Shown in pieces: positions 8,942-18,849 of a DNA stretch of 64,000 bases. Numbering within the stretch: position 1 is the first letter of the stretch; the number at the start of each line of letters is the position of its first letter. Source of the DNA: Pseudomonas chlororaphis subsp. piscium (GTDB lineage: Bacteria > Pseudomonadota > Gammaproteobacteria > Pseudomonadales > Pseudomonadaceae); assembly GCF_003850345.1 (NCBI RefSeq), contig NZ_CP027707.1:2418001-2482000 (forward strand), read 5' to 3'. The notes beneath the pieces were generated by a model that saw only the letters and a program-made list of their open reading frames with translations, was not told where the DNA came from and searched no databases. The position numbers and the translations under genes are program-made.

Positions 8942-9346
8942 ATGAAAAAACATACCCGCGACGCCACGCCGGCAGAGCAGAGCGGTTGCGCTTCACAACT
9001 GATAGACGGGCGCATCGAAGAGCTGGGCGATTGGCGCGGCGAGATGCTGGCCCGGGTCCGGGGGCTGATCAGGCAGGCCGACCCGCAGGTGGTCGAGGAG
9101 TGGAAGTGGCGCGGGGTGCCGGTGTGGTCCCACGGCGGCATTCTTTGCACCGGCGAGACCTACAAGAGCGTCGTGAAGCTGACCTTTGCCAAGGGCGCCG
9201 CGCTGGACGACCCGGCAGGCCTGTTCAACGCCAGCCTCGAGGGCAATACCCGACGGGCGATCGATCTGCATGAGGGTGACAGCCTTGACGAGGCCGCCTT
9301 GAAGGCGCTGATCCTGGCTGCCGTGGCGCTCAATACGGCGCGCTGA
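8942..9346 (+). CDS. DUF1801 domain protein
   Basis: A small cytoplasmic protein of 134 residues matching DUF1801 (YdhG-like fold). The signatures are EWKWRGVPVWSHGG, GETYKSVVKLTFAKGA and a C-terminal EGNTRRAIDLHEGD segment. The biochemical function of the family is not established. ATG 8942 is preferred over ATG 8933, because the GAGG at about 8929-8932 lies nine bases before 8942 and abuts 8933. It ends opposite the convergent hsp20 gene, with a shared hairpin between them. Confidence 0.75.
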   Translation: MKKHTRDATPAEQSGCASQLIDGRIEELGDWRGEMLARVRGLIRQADPQVVEEWKWRGVPVWSHGGILCTGETYKSVVKLTFAKGAALDDPAGLFNASLEGNTRRAIDLHEGDSLDEAALKALILAAVALNTAR

Positions 9347-9363
9347 GCGGGCGTGCCGGCGGC

Positions 9364-9399
9364 AAAAAAAGCCCCTTGCCGGTTGCCTGGCAAGGGGCT
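9364..9399 (-). terminator. Terminator of hsp20
   Basis: An 11-bp perfect stem (AGCCCCTTGCC / GGCAAGGGGCT) with an 8-nt loop. The A run at 9364-9370 becomes a U tract on the minus strand, so it terminates the heat-shock gene. It also lies just after the DUF1801 stop. Confidence 0.85.
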
Positions 9400-9411
9400 G
9401 GCTGGCCTGGG

Positions 9412-9954
9412 TCATTCGCCTTTGATCTGCACGACCTTGTCCGCATTCAGGGCGGCGGGTCTTTTCGGCAGCGAGATGCTCAGCACGCCTTTGCTGAAGC
9501 TCGCCTCGATCTTCTCGGCATCGACCCCCTTGGGCAGGTTGAATACTCGCTCGAAGGAACCGTAATGACGTTCGCTCAGGTGATAGCCCTTCCTGTTTTC
9601 TTGTGTTTCCTCTCTCTTTTCACCCTTGATGATCAGGCTGCCGTCGGAGAGTTTGATCTCGATATTCTTCTGATCCATGCCGGGCAATTCGGCAGTGATT
9701 TCGAAGCTTTCGTCTTTCTCGGTGATGTCCACGGCAGGCATGCCGCGGCCGATCAGTTCACGCCGCCAGAACGGATCCACATCGAACAGCCCGCGGCTGA
9801 AGGGAGACAGGCCGGGGCCACGATTGAAGTCTTCGAACAGGTGATCGACTTGATGCCGCAGTTTTTCCAGAGGTTGCCACAGGTCGCTCATGGTCGAGCG
9901 CCGGGTGGCCTTGTCTTCAGTCTGGATCGGCATTTTTTTCACGGAGTTGGCCAT
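9412..9954 (-). CDS. Small heat-shock protein, Hsp20/alpha-crystallin family
   Basis: A 180-residue chaperone. The alpha-crystallin domain spans about residues 70-170: PAVDITEKDESFEITAELPG opens it, LIIKGEKREE forms the central strands, and GVLSISLPK is the diagnostic GVL motif. The N-terminal arm contains WQPLEKLRHQVDHLFEDF. There is no signal peptide. It should bind unfolding proteins without using ATP. The start at 9954 is chosen because the minus strand reads GGGAGGAGAAGCGAAA just before it; the frame remains open upstream without a better site. It stands alone and is probably induced by heat or stress, though no clear sigma-32 promoter could be identified in the 500 bases upstream. Confidence 0.92.
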   Translation of the reverse strand: MANSVKKMPIQTEDKATRRSTMSDLWQPLEKLRHQVDHLFEDFNRGPGLSPFSRGLFDVDPFWRRELIGRGMPAVDITEKDESFEITAELPGMDQKNIEIKLSDGSLIIKGEKREETQENRKGYHLSERHYGSFERVFNLPKGVDAEKIEASFSKGVLSISLPKRPAALNADKVVQIKGE

Positions 9955-10456
9955 TTTCGCTTCTCCTCCCGGGTTGAGGGCGGGCCGCGAACCTTCCCTG
10001 GGGCGACCTGCCACGCCAGAACAGGAACCAGGCTGACCTGCCTGTAAGCCCGGTTCTCCCGTCCGCGACAGCCACCCTGCGCAGCTGGCTGCCGATGGGG
10101 CTCGCTCGAAGCCCTCGATGCGCTGCCCGGCAGAGGGTTGGCCAGGGGCTGTGTTCACGGACGAGTGGTCCTGCACACGCCGCGAATACGTGCTGGGAGC
10201 GCAGGTTTTTCATGCCTGCTTGAACGGCTCGGGCGTGTGTTCGTTAGATCAAAAATCGGCCCGACAGTTGCGTCTCGGGTCATTTGCCTGACAGGCGTAC
10301 CGACCTGTTTTCACGGCATTGTTACCAAAGCGGAAACGCAGTCTTGGCGACGCGGTGTTTGTGCCGGTCGCGGCTTCGGGCATAAGCTTCGCTCTTTTTA
10401 GCTGCGGTCCTTTCGCACCCAGCCTTGCCTTACTTGGCCTGCCCTGAGGAAATCCC
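9955..10456. other. Intergenic region between hsp20 and hemB
   Basis: About 500 bases between two divergent genes, so it must hold promoters for both. No convincing gene is seen. No sigma-32 (CTTGAA..CCCCAT) pair with correct spacing, Zur-like palindrome or RNA thermometer could be recognised by eye. Confidence 0.4.
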
Positions 10457-11431
10457 ATGCCCAGCCAGTTCCCCCAAGCCCGTCCCCGTCGCCTGCGCCG
10501 TTCCGAACAGATGCGCAGCCTGTTCCAGGAAACCGAGTTCAGCCTCAACGACCTGGTGCTGCCGATTTTCGTCGAGGAAGAGATCGACGATTTCGTGCCG
10601 ATCAAGAGCATGCCGGGGGTGATGCGCATTCCGGAGTCGAAGCTGGCCGGGGAGATCGAGCGTTACGCCCGCGCCGGGATCAAGTCGGTGATGACCTTCG
10701 GTGTGTCTCACCACCTGGACAGCAACGGCAGCGACACCTGGAACGACAACGGCCTGGTGTCGCGCATGTCGCGGATCGCCAAGGACGCGGTGCCGGAGAT
10801 GATCCTGATGTCCGACACCTGTTTCTGCGAGTACACCGACCACGGCCACTGCGGCGTGCTGCACGGCCATGAAGTGGACAACGACCAGACCCTGGTCAAC
10901 CTCGGCAAGCAGGCGGTGGCCGCGGCCCGCGCCGGCGCTGATGTGATCGCGCCGTCGGCGGCCATGGACGGGCAGGTCCAGGCCATCCGCCGCGCCCTCG
11001 ACGAGGCCGGCTTCACCCAGACCGCGATCATGGCCTATTCCACCAAGTTCGCCTCGGCGCTCTACGGTCCGTTCCGCGAGGCCGGCGGCAGCGCGTTGAA
11101 GGGCGATCGCAAGAGCTACCAGATGAACCCGATGAACCGCCGCGAAGCAGTGCGCGAATCGCTGCTGGACGAGCAGGAAGGCGCGGACTCGCTGATGGTC
11201 AAGCCGGCCGGTGCTTACCTGGACATCATCCGCGACATCCGCGAAGCCTCGCGCCTGCCGGTGACCGCGTACCAGGTCAGCGGCGAGTACGCGATGATCA
11301 AGTTCGGCGCCCTGGCCGGGGCCATCGACGAGGCGCGGGTGGTGCGTGAAAGCCTGGGTTCGATCAAGCGTGCCGGCGCCGACCTGATCTTCACCTACTT
11401 CGCGATGGACCTGGCGTTGAGCGGGATCTGA
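10457..11431 (+). CDS. hemB: Porphobilinogen synthase (delta-aminolevulinate dehydratase), three-cysteine type
   Basis: A 324-residue enzyme that condenses two 5-aminolevulinate molecules to porphobilinogen in haem synthesis. The Schiff-base lysines are Lys197 ([14 protein letters not shown]) and Lys249 ([12 protein letters not shown]). The metal loop reads [15 protein letters not shown], with cysteines at 122, 124 and 132. That is the zinc-binding triad of zinc-dependent enzymes. The well-studied P. aeruginosa HemB has no such cysteines and is magnesium-dependent. So this looks like a second, zinc-type copy rather than the housekeeping gene usually found beside ppk-ppx. The start ATG lies after TGAGGAAATCCC. 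Confidence 0.92.
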   Translation: MPSQFPQARPRRLRRSEQMRSLFQETEFSLNDLVLPIFVEEEIDDFVPIKSMPGVMRIPESKLAGEIERYARAGIKSVMTFGVSHHLDSNGSDTWNDNGLVSRMSRIAKDAVPEMILMSDTCFCEYTDHGHCGVLHGHEVDNDQTLVNLGKQAVAAARAGADVIAPSAAMDGQVQAIRRALDEAGFTQTAIMAYSTKFASALYGPFREAGGSALKGDRKSYQMNPMNRREAVRESLLDEQEGADSLMVKPAGAYLDIIRDIREASRLPVTAYQVSGEYAMIKFGALAGAIDEARVVRESLGSIKRAGADLIFTYFAMDLALSGI

Positions 11432-11454
11432 CGCCTCTGTAGCCTTCAAGGGCC

Positions 11455-11506
11455 TCATCGCGGGCAAGCCTCGCTCCTACGTAGGAGCGAGGCTTGCCCG
11501 CGATGA
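11455..11506. repeat. REP palindrome pair (GTAGGAGCGAG family)
   Basis: An almost uninterrupted palindrome of about 26-bp arms: TCATCGCGGGCAAGCCTCGC then TCCTAC, facing its inverse. Two REP elements in opposite orientation meet head to head at CCTACGTAGG. It lies between hemB and a convergent gene, the usual location of Pseudomonas REP sequences, and it may also act as a transcription stop. Confidence 0.85.
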
Positions 11507-11566
11507 CGTCAGCTCTAACACCGCAAAAAATCCCTGCTGCCCAGTCGACTGCGGCTGCAACACCAC

Positions 11567-13087
11567 TCACAACACAATCTTGCGCTCCTCGAAATACCGC
11601 TCCATGACCTTCGGGTCCGCCGATTTTTCCGCCAGTGCCACGTAGGTGTCCGGCCGCAGCAGGTAGAAGCCGTTGCGCGCCAGGCCGGCGGCCTGGTGCG
11701 CCGTTTCCCAGTCGAACACCCTCAGCGGCAGTTGCCGCTCGGCGCACCAGGCGCGCAGGGCGTCGCTGGTGACGCCGTACACATGCACCTGCCACCCCAG
11801 GTAGTCGAGGCTGGCGAAGTTGTCGGTGACGGCGCCGTGGGCCCAGGGCAGGCGATCGCCGCCGTGGACATGACCGGCGCTGCCGCAGCTCAGGGGCATG
11901 TCGCGGTAGTTGAGGGTGATCTGCGACACCGTGCGAAACAGGAACTCGCGCGCCGCCTCCACCGCGGTCACCTTGGGAATCAGCAGCGGCGCCAGGCGGG
12001 TGCGCAGCAGGTTGGCGATCGGCCCGTCGGCGGTGATGAAACTGAACACCCGGTCGGTGGTGGCCACCAGGCGCCGGGCGAATTCGATGCGTTCGAACTC
12101 ATAGGTCGCCAGCAGGTGCTCCTCGGCCTTGCCGCTGAGCACCGCGGCGAGTTTCCAGGCCAGGTTGATGGCGTCGCCGATCCCGGTGTTCATGCCCTGG
12201 CCGCCGGCCGGGCTGTGCACGTGGGCGGCGTCGCCGAGCAGGAAGGCGCGGCCGCTGAAGAAGCGCTCGGCCACCCGGTGATGCACGCGGTAGGTGGAGA
12301 ACCAGTTGACCCGGTCGACCTGGACTTTGAGGCTGTCCATGGCGCGCCGGCTGACGTCCTCGAACTTGAGGGTTTCCGCGTGTTCGGCGCGTTCGTCGCG
12401 CACCGTGCCGATCAGCCGTGCCCGGCCTTTGCCGGCCAGCGGAAAGACCGCGAGGAAATCCGCCTCGTCAAGGTCCGCATGCAGTTCGCCATTGAGCGCC
12501 GGGCCCTGGGCGTCGACGTCCGCCACATAAAACACCTGCTGATAGGTGCCGCCGGGAAAGTCGATGCCGAGGGTCTTGCGCACTGTCGAGCGGGCGCCGT
12601 CGCAGCCGGCCAGGTAGAAGGCCTGGCAGGTTTCCTCCTGGCCGTCGGCGCCGCGCAGCTGGGCGCTGACCAGGTGGCCGTGGTCGGTGAAACTCAGCAG
12701 TTCGGTCTGGCGCTCGACCGTCACGCCGAAACGTTCCAGGCGCTCGATCAGCAATTGTTCGTGCTGGTCCTGCGGGTAGATTTCCAGGAAGGGGTAGGGC
12801 GTCAGGTCCGCGCCGATGCTGCTCAGGGGCAGGTGGGCGGCCTGTTCGCCCTTGACCCAGAGGTTGGCGGCCGGCACCTGGTGACCCTGGTCGAGGATGG
12901 CCTGGGTCAGGTCCAGCTGGCGGTACAGCTCAAGGGTCCGGGCCTGCACCGCCAGGGCCCGGGAGGTGGTGCCCGGGCCGGCGGTCTGGTCGAGGATACG
13001 CACCTTGACCCCCTGGCGGCTCAGCCACAGTGCCAGAACCAGGCCGGTGGGGCCGGCGCCAATGATCAGTACGTCGCTGCGGTTCAT
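11567..13087 (-). CDS. FAD-dependent aromatic monooxygenase (PheA/TfdB-like hydroxylase)
   Basis: A 506-residue class A flavoprotein monooxygenase. The N-terminal FAD-binding motif GAGPTG is at about residues 10-15. The middle DG motif is GCDGARSTVRK, near residue 165. The GD motif is LLGDAAHVHSPAGGQGMNTG, near residues 290-310. The C-terminal thioredoxin-like region (DYLGWQVHVYGV) resembles phenol and pentachlorophenol hydroxylases. Enzymes of this group hydroxylate aromatic rings or polyketide-like compounds using NAD(P)H and O2. The substrate is unknown. It precedes a LysE-type exporter gene and a VOC gene on the same strand side, so detoxification or modification of a small molecule is possible. 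Confidence 0.85.
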   Translation of the reverse strand: MNRSDVLIIGAGPTGLVLALWLSRQGVKVRILDQTAGPGTTSRALAVQARTLELYRQLDLTQAILDQGHQVPAANLWVKGEQAAHLPLSSIGADLTPYPFLEIYPQDQHEQLLIERLERFGVTVERQTELLSFTDHGHLVSAQLRGADGQEETCQAFYLAGCDGARSTVRKTLGIDFPGGTYQQVFYVADVDAQGPALNGELHADLDEADFLAVFPLAGKGRARLIGTVRDERAEHAETLKFEDVSRRAMDSLKVQVDRVNWFSTYRVHHRVAERFFSGRAFLLGDAAHVHSPAGGQGMNTGIGDAINLAWKLAAVLSGKAEEHLLATYEFERIEFARRLVATTDRVFSFITADGPIANLLRTRLAPLLIPKVTAVEAAREFLFRTVSQITLNYRDMPLSCGSAGHVHGGDRLPWAHGAVTDNFASLDYLGWQVHVYGVTSDALRAWCAERQLPLRVFDWETAHQAAGLARNGFYLLRPDTYVALAEKSADPKVMERYFEERKIVL

Positions 13088-13139
13088 GTCCTTGCCCTCG
13101 TCGAGAGATCAATGTCATGCCGGTATTGCGTACAAGGTT

Positions 13140-13754
13140 TCAGCGCTGGGCGAACGCCAGGTTCAGGCCCAGGGCGGCGAAGCTGGCGGCAAAGCTGCGG
13201 CGCAGCCAGTTCTGCACCTGGGGCGACTCGATCACCGCCTTGCGGAACAGGTTGGCCAGCAGGCCGTAGACCACGAACACGGCGAAGGTCATCGCCATGA
13301 ACACGCCGCTCAGGCCGAGCATCTGCATGGCTGGCGACGGGCCGTCGTGGCTGATGAACTGCGGCAGGAAGGCCAGGAAGAAAATCGTCAGCTTGGGGTT
13401 GAGGATGTTCAGCAGGCAGGCCTTGAGCACCAGGCCGCCGGCGCTGGTGGCAGGGGCGCTGGTGTCCACGGCGAAGGCCGAGCGGTCGCGCCAGGTGGCG
13501 TAGGCCAGGTACAGCAGGTAGGCGACCCCCGCGAACTTCAGGCCCTGGAAGGCCAGCGCGCTGGTGTGCAGGATCGCCGACAGGCCCAGCACCGAGGCCA
13601 GCAGGTGCGGGACTATCCCGGCGGTGCAGCCGATGGCGGTGAACAGGCTGGCGCGCTTGCCGGCCACCAGCGCCGTGGAAATGGTCAGGATCACGCCGCT
13701 GCCGGGGATCAGCACGACGATCAGCGAGGTAATGAGAAAGTCCAGTGAGAGCAT
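13140..13754 (-). CDS. LysE/RhtB-family amino-acid exporter
   Basis: A 204-residue membrane protein with about six hydrophobic segments and the family N-terminal signature (LIVVLIPGSGVILTISTAL), where the G-x-G after P is typical of LysE/RhtB. NILNPKLTIFFLAFLPQF in the middle is the second diagnostic block. It exports amino acids or related small metabolites by proton exchange. It lies 33 bases from the VOC gene upstream and 52 bases from the monooxygenase downstream, all on the minus strand, so the three may be one operon. Confidence 0.88.
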   Translation of the reverse strand: MLSLDFLITSLIVVLIPGSGVILTISTALVAGKRASLFTAIGCTAGIVPHLLASVLGLSAILHTSALAFQGLKFAGVAYLLYLAYATWRDRSAFAVDTSAPATSAGGLVLKACLLNILNPKLTIFFLAFLPQFISHDGPSPAMQMLGLSGVFMAMTFAVFVVYGLLANLFRKAVIESPQVQNWLRRSFAASFAALGLNLAFAQR

Positions 13755-13787
13755 GGCGCGGGGAACTCCAGGGCAGGTGACGGGGGT

Positions 13788-14156
13788 TCAGCTCTGACTG
13801 AACACTTCCAGCAGGTGGCCGTCGGGGTCATCAAAATACACCCGGCGAGCGCCTTCATGGCGGTTGATTTCATTCGGGCGCTGCTTGCCCGGGTCGGCCC
13901 AGAACGCCAGGCCGCGCTGGCGAATGCGTTGCAGTATCGGTTCGAAGTCGTCGGCGGCGACGAGAAAGGCATAGTGCTGGGAGGCGATGGGCGGGTCGTT
14001 GTCGTAGTAATCCAGGGACACGCCGTTATCCAGCTGCACCACCAGCATCGGGCCGAAGGGCGTTGGCGGCGGCAGGCCGAGCAGGTGCACGAGAAAATCC
14101 GCCGACCGTCGCTTGTCGCGGCACCAGACGATGGTGTGGTTGAGTTGCACGCTCAT
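13788..14156 (-). CDS. VOC-family (glyoxalase-like) protein
   Basis: A 122-residue protein with two beta-alpha-beta-beta-beta units of the vicinal oxygen chelate fold. It begins with LNHTIVWCRDKRRSADFLVH and ends with RRVYFDDPDGHLLEVFSQS, where DPDGH-LLE is the standard family ending. Metal ligands of the kind seen in the family are His7 and the terminal Glu. The specific reaction (glyoxalase, antibiotic binding, dioxygenase or none) is not readable. It is probably co-transcribed with the LysE exporter gene downstream. Confidence 0.85.
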   Translation of the reverse strand: MSVQLNHTIVWCRDKRRSADFLVHLLGLPPPTPFGPMLVVQLDNGVSLDYYDNDPPIASQHYAFLVAADDFEPILQRIRQRGLAFWADPGKQRPNEINRHEGARRVYFDDPDGHLLEVFSQS

Positions 14157-14352
14157 GATGGGCCCCGCGTGTTGTTTTTCTGTGGGCGATGAAGTTTCAG
14201 ATTAGGTGAAATTCGCCGTCGGTCACGGGGAATGCTCAAATGGCCTGTCGCTGGCGCGGAACAGCGCGGCGTCTTGAGGGTCGATATCCGCGGCCGCGTG
14301 CCTCATTCAAGGTCCTCAAGGCGCGGGCCGTCTTCGGAATTACTGGGAAGCC

Positions 14353-15450
14353 ATGTCTATCAAACCTCTGCATTCACTTCGCTGGGCCGCTGTCGCGGCC
14401 TCGCTGGCCCTGGCCGGCTGTGCCGGCCAGCTCGGTTCAAAGGCGCCGGCGCCAAGCCCGGCCGAGGTCCAGGCCCAGGTGGTGCGTCTGCTGCCGGCCA
14501 AGGTCGCCGATCGCCAGGGCTGGGCCCGGGATATCCAGGTGGCCTTTACCGCCCAGGGCATCGAACCGAGCAAGAGCAACCTCTGCGCGGTGCTGGCGGT
14601 GGCCGAGCAGGAGTCCACCTATCAGGTCGACCCGCCGGTGCCGGGGCTGGGCAAGATCGCCCGCGGCGAAATCGACCGTCGCGCGGCCAAGGTGCATGTG
14701 CCGTCGATGCTGGTGAGCGCGGCGTTGCTGGTGCGCTCGCCGAACGGCAAGTCCTACAGCGAACGTCTGGCCGGGGCGCGCACGGAAAAGGAACTGAGCA
14801 CGATCTTCGACGACTTCATCGGCAGTGTGCCCATGGGCAAGACCCTGTTCGGCGGTTTCAACCCGGTGCACACCGGCGGGCCGATGCAGGTCAGCATCGA
14901 CTTCGCCGAGCAGCAGGCGCGCAATTACCCCTACAGCGTGGACGGCTCGATCCGTCGCGAGGTGTTCAGCCGGCGTGGCGGCATGTACTTCGGCATCGCC
15001 CACCTGCTCGGTTACCCGGTGAATTACCCGCAGCCGCTGTACCGCTTCGCCGACTTCAACGCCGGCTGGTACGCCAGTCGCAATGCCGCGTTCCAGAACG
15101 CCCTGAGCGTGGCCTCGGGGATTTCCCTGACGCTGGACGGCGACCTGATCCGCTACGACTCGATCATGCCCGGCAGCACCGAGCTGGCGGTGCGCGCCCT
15201 GGGCAAATCCCTGGACATGCGCAACCCGACCATTCGCGACCAGCTGGAGAAGGGCAACAGCCTCGAATTCGAGGACACCAAGCTGTACAAGCGGGTATTC
15301 GCCTTGGCCGAGCAAGCCCAGGGCAAGGCCTTGCCGCGGCAGATCCTGCCGGGCATCCAGCTGAAGAGCCCGAAGATCACCCGCAAACTGACCACCGCCT
15401 GGTTCGCCAAACGGGTGGATGAGCGTTATCAGCGCTGCATGGCCAGGTGA
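14353..15450 (+). CDS. DUF1615 lipoprotein
   Basis: A 365-residue protein with a lipoprotein signal peptide: positively charged start, hydrophobic run and lipobox LAGC (cysteine at about residue 23). The body matches DUF1615, a family of Proteobacterial outer-membrane-linked lipoproteins of unknown role. AEQESTYQVDPPVPGLGKI and RRGGMYFGIAHLLGYPV are characteristic blocks. The first of these resembles the catalytic-glutamate region of lysozyme-like transglycosylases (AEQES), so a peptidoglycan-related role is possible but not shown. Monocistronic, followed by a clear terminator. Confidence 0.85.
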   Translation: MSIKPLHSLRWAAVAASLALAGCAGQLGSKAPAPSPAEVQAQVVRLLPAKVADRQGWARDIQVAFTAQGIEPSKSNLCAVLAVAEQESTYQVDPPVPGLGKIARGEIDRRAAKVHVPSMLVSAALLVRSPNGKSYSERLAGARTEKELSTIFDDFIGSVPMGKTLFGGFNPVHTGGPMQVSIDFAEQQARNYPYSVDGSIRREVFSRRGGMYFGIAHLLGYPVNYPQPLYRFADFNAGWYASRNAAFQNALSVASGISLTLDGDLIRYDSIMPGSTELAVRALGKSLDMRNPTIRDQLEKGNSLEFEDTKLYKRVFALAEQAQGKALPRQILPGIQLKSPKITRKLTTAWFAKRVDERYQRCMAR

Positions 15451-15507
15451 GCAGGGCGCTGATCCGGGTGATGGCGATCGATTGGGGAATCCCGACGCCC
15501 TGAAATG

Positions 15508-15541
15508 AAAAAAGCCCGACTGGTAAGGCCGGGCTTTTTTT
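15508..15541. terminator. Bidirectional terminator
   Basis: AAAGCCCG and CGGGCTTT form the stem, with A6 on one side and T7 on the other. It serves the DUF1615 gene on the plus strand and the repeat-protein gene on the minus strand. Confidence 0.88.
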
Positions 15542-15562
15542 CGAGTACCGCGGACCACACAA

Positions 15563-16081
15563 TCATACGGCGCGGCGCTCGATCAGACGGTCGGAACCAC
15601 CTTCGGCAACGCGGCGCTCGATCAGACGGTCGGAACCACCTTCGACAACGCGACGTTCGATCAGGCGATCAGCACCACCTTCGGCAACACGACGTTCGAT
15701 CAGACGGTCAGAGCCACCTTCGGCAACGCGGCGCTCGATCAGACGATCAGAGCCACCTTCGGCAACGCGGCGTTCGATCAGACGGTCAGAGCCACCTTCG
15801 GCAACACGACGTTCGATCAGACGATCGGCACCACCTTCGGCAACGCGGCGTTCGATCAGACGGTCAGAGCCACCTTCGGCAACGCGACGTTCGATCAGGC
15901 GATCGGCACCACCTTCGGCAACGCGACGTTCGATCAAGCGATCGGCGCCACCTTCGGCGACACGTTTTTCAATCAGGCGATCCGAGCCGCCTTCGGCGAC
16001 CACCGGGTGGGCCGAGGACGCGGCAAAAGCGTTTGCTGCAAGAACCGAGAAAGCGATGCTGAGAAGGATTTGGCGTTTCAT
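15563..16081 (-). CDS. Secreted 13-residue tandem-repeat protein
   Basis: A 172-residue protein: a signal peptide (MKRQILLSIAFSVLAANAFA), a short linker (ASSAHPV), then eleven back-to-back copies of VAEGG(S/A)DRLIERR and a final AV. The only variation is S/A at position 6, one VVEGG copy and one K for R. The repeats carry equal numbers of acidic and basic residues and no cysteine, so a regular helical or solenoid surface structure is likely. The start at 16081 is fixed by the signal peptide and the CCCCGGAG ahead of it. Similar Pseudomonas proteins are sometimes labelled phage-infection proteins; I cannot confirm that role. The 39-bp DNA repeats make copy number likely to vary between strains. 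Confidence 0.85.
   Translation of the reverse strand: MKRQILLSIAFSVLAANAFAASSAHPVVAEGGSDRLIEKRVAEGGADRLIERRVAEGGADRLIERRVAEGGSDRLIERRVAEGGADRLIERRVAEGGSDRLIERRVAEGGSDRLIERRVAEGGSDRLIERRVAEGGADRLIERRVVEGGSDRLIERRVAEGGSDRLIERRAV
15570..16000 (-). repeat. Eleven tandem 39-bp coding repeats
   Basis: The repeat unit of the gene above, visible on the plus strand as GTTCGATCAGACGGTCAGAG followed by CCACCTTCGGCAACGCGAC variants. Copies differ mostly at third codon positions, which shows selection for the amino-acid repeat rather than a very recent DNA expansion. Confidence 0.9.
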
Positions 16082-16159
16082 GGTGGTGTGCTCCGGGGTG
16101 TTGTTTGGTTGGTATGGAGCAGATGTTACGCGGCGGATTTTTTTTGAGAATTTCATTGG

Positions 16160-16178
16160 GTCGATGGTGACCATCGAC
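16160..16178. promoter_or_regulatory. Palindrome upstream of the repeat-protein gene
   Basis: GTCGATGG-TGA-CCATCGAC, 8-bp perfect arms around 3 bases, 80-98 bases upstream of the start codon. It may be an operator. It also lies just beyond the end of yejF and could be part of that transcript's 3' end. Confidence 0.3.
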
Positions 16179-16214
16179 GCCAATGATAGCCGCGCCAACC
16201 CCCGGAACAGAGCC

Positions 16215-17825
<1,611 letters not shown>

Positions 17826-17826
17826 G

Positions 17827-18849
17827 TCAGCTCCGGGGATCGAAGGCGTCGCGGCAGGCTTCGCCGATAAACACCAGCAACGAGAGAATCAGCGCCAGGG
17901 CGAAAAACGCCGTCAGGCCCAGCCAGGGGGCTTGCAGGTTGCGCTTGGCCTGGCCGATCAGCTCGCCCAGGGAGGCGGTGCCGGCGGGCATGCCGAAGCC
18001 GAGAAAATCCAGGGCGGTGAGGGTGGCGATGGCGCCGGTGAGAATGAACGGCAGGTAGGTCAGGGTGGAGGTCATGGCGTTGGGCAGGATGTGCCGGCGC
18101 ATCAGTTCGCCGTCGCTCAGGCCCAGGGCCCGCGCGGCCTTGACGTACTCCAGGCTGCGGCCGCGCAGGAACTCGGCGCGCACCACGTCCACCAGGGCCA
18201 GCCAGGAGAACAGCGCCATGATCCCCAGCAGCCACCAGAAGCTCGGCGAGACGAACCCCGAGAGAATGATCAGCAGGTACAGCACCGGCAGCCCCGACCA
18301 GATTTCCAGCAGGCGCTGCCCGAGCAGGTCGACCCAGCCGCCGTAATAGCCCTGCAGGGCGCCGGCGGTGATGCCGATCAGCGCGCTGATGGCGGTCAGC
18401 ACCAGGGCGAACAGGATCGACACCCGCGTACCGAAGATCACCCGCGCCAGCACGTCCCGGGCCTGGTCGTCGGTGCCCAGCCAGTTCTGCGCCGAGGGCG
18501 GGCTGGGCGCCGGTTCCGCCAGGTCGTAGTTGACCGTGTCGTAGCTGAAGGGGATCGGCGGGAACAGCATCCAGCCGCCCTGGCCCTCGATCAGTTCGTG
18601 CACGTAGCTGCTGGCATAGTCCGGCTGGAACGGCAGTTCGCCGCCGAACTCGGTTTCGTCGTAGTCGCTGAGGATCGGGAAATACCAGGCGCCGTGATAG
18701 CGGATGACCAGGGGCTTGTCGTTGGCGATCAGTTCGCCGCCCAGGCAGACCAGGCACAGGCCGATAAACAGCCACAGCGACCAGCGACCCCGGCGGTTGG
18801 CCTTGAAGTGTTCGATGCGGCGACGGCCCAGGGGAGAGAGTGTGAACAT
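17827..18849 (-). CDS. yejE: Microcin C-type ABC transporter permease YejE
   Basis: A 340-residue inner-membrane permease. An N-terminal helix is followed by a periplasmic stretch of about 90 residues, with HGAWYFPILSDYDETEFGG as its marker, and then the five-helix permease core. The cytoplasmic EAA-type loop that contacts YejF is EYVKAARALGLSDGELMRRH. The start ATG overlaps the yejB stop by one base (TGATG). The long periplasmic insertion is characteristic of YejE compared with DppC/OppC. Confidence 0.93.
   Translation of the reverse strand: MFTLSPLGRRRIEHFKANRRGRWSLWLFIGLCLVCLGGELIANDKPLVIRYHGAWYFPILSDYDETEFGGELPFQPDYASSYVHELIEGQGGWMLFPPIPFSYDTVNYDLAEPAPSPPSAQNWLGTDDQARDVLARVIFGTRVSILFALVLTAISALIGITAGALQGYYGGWVDLLGQRLLEIWSGLPVLYLLIILSGFVSPSFWWLLGIMALFSWLALVDVVRAEFLRGRSLEYVKAARALGLSDGELMRRHILPNAMTSTLTYLPFILTGAIATLTALDFLGFGMPAGTASLGELIGQAKRNLQAPWLGLTAFFALALILSLLVFIGEACRDAFDPRS

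Noticed and set aside
15570..16000. CRISPR-like array
   Set aside because: The repeats are contiguous 39-mers without spacers and keep one reading frame behind a signal peptide. It is a coding tandem repeat.
15505..16062. Plus-strand frame with HLRQR-type repeats opposite the repeat protein
   Set aside because: It is the antisense image of the 39-bp repeats, starts inside the terminator and has no signal peptide or ribosome-binding site.
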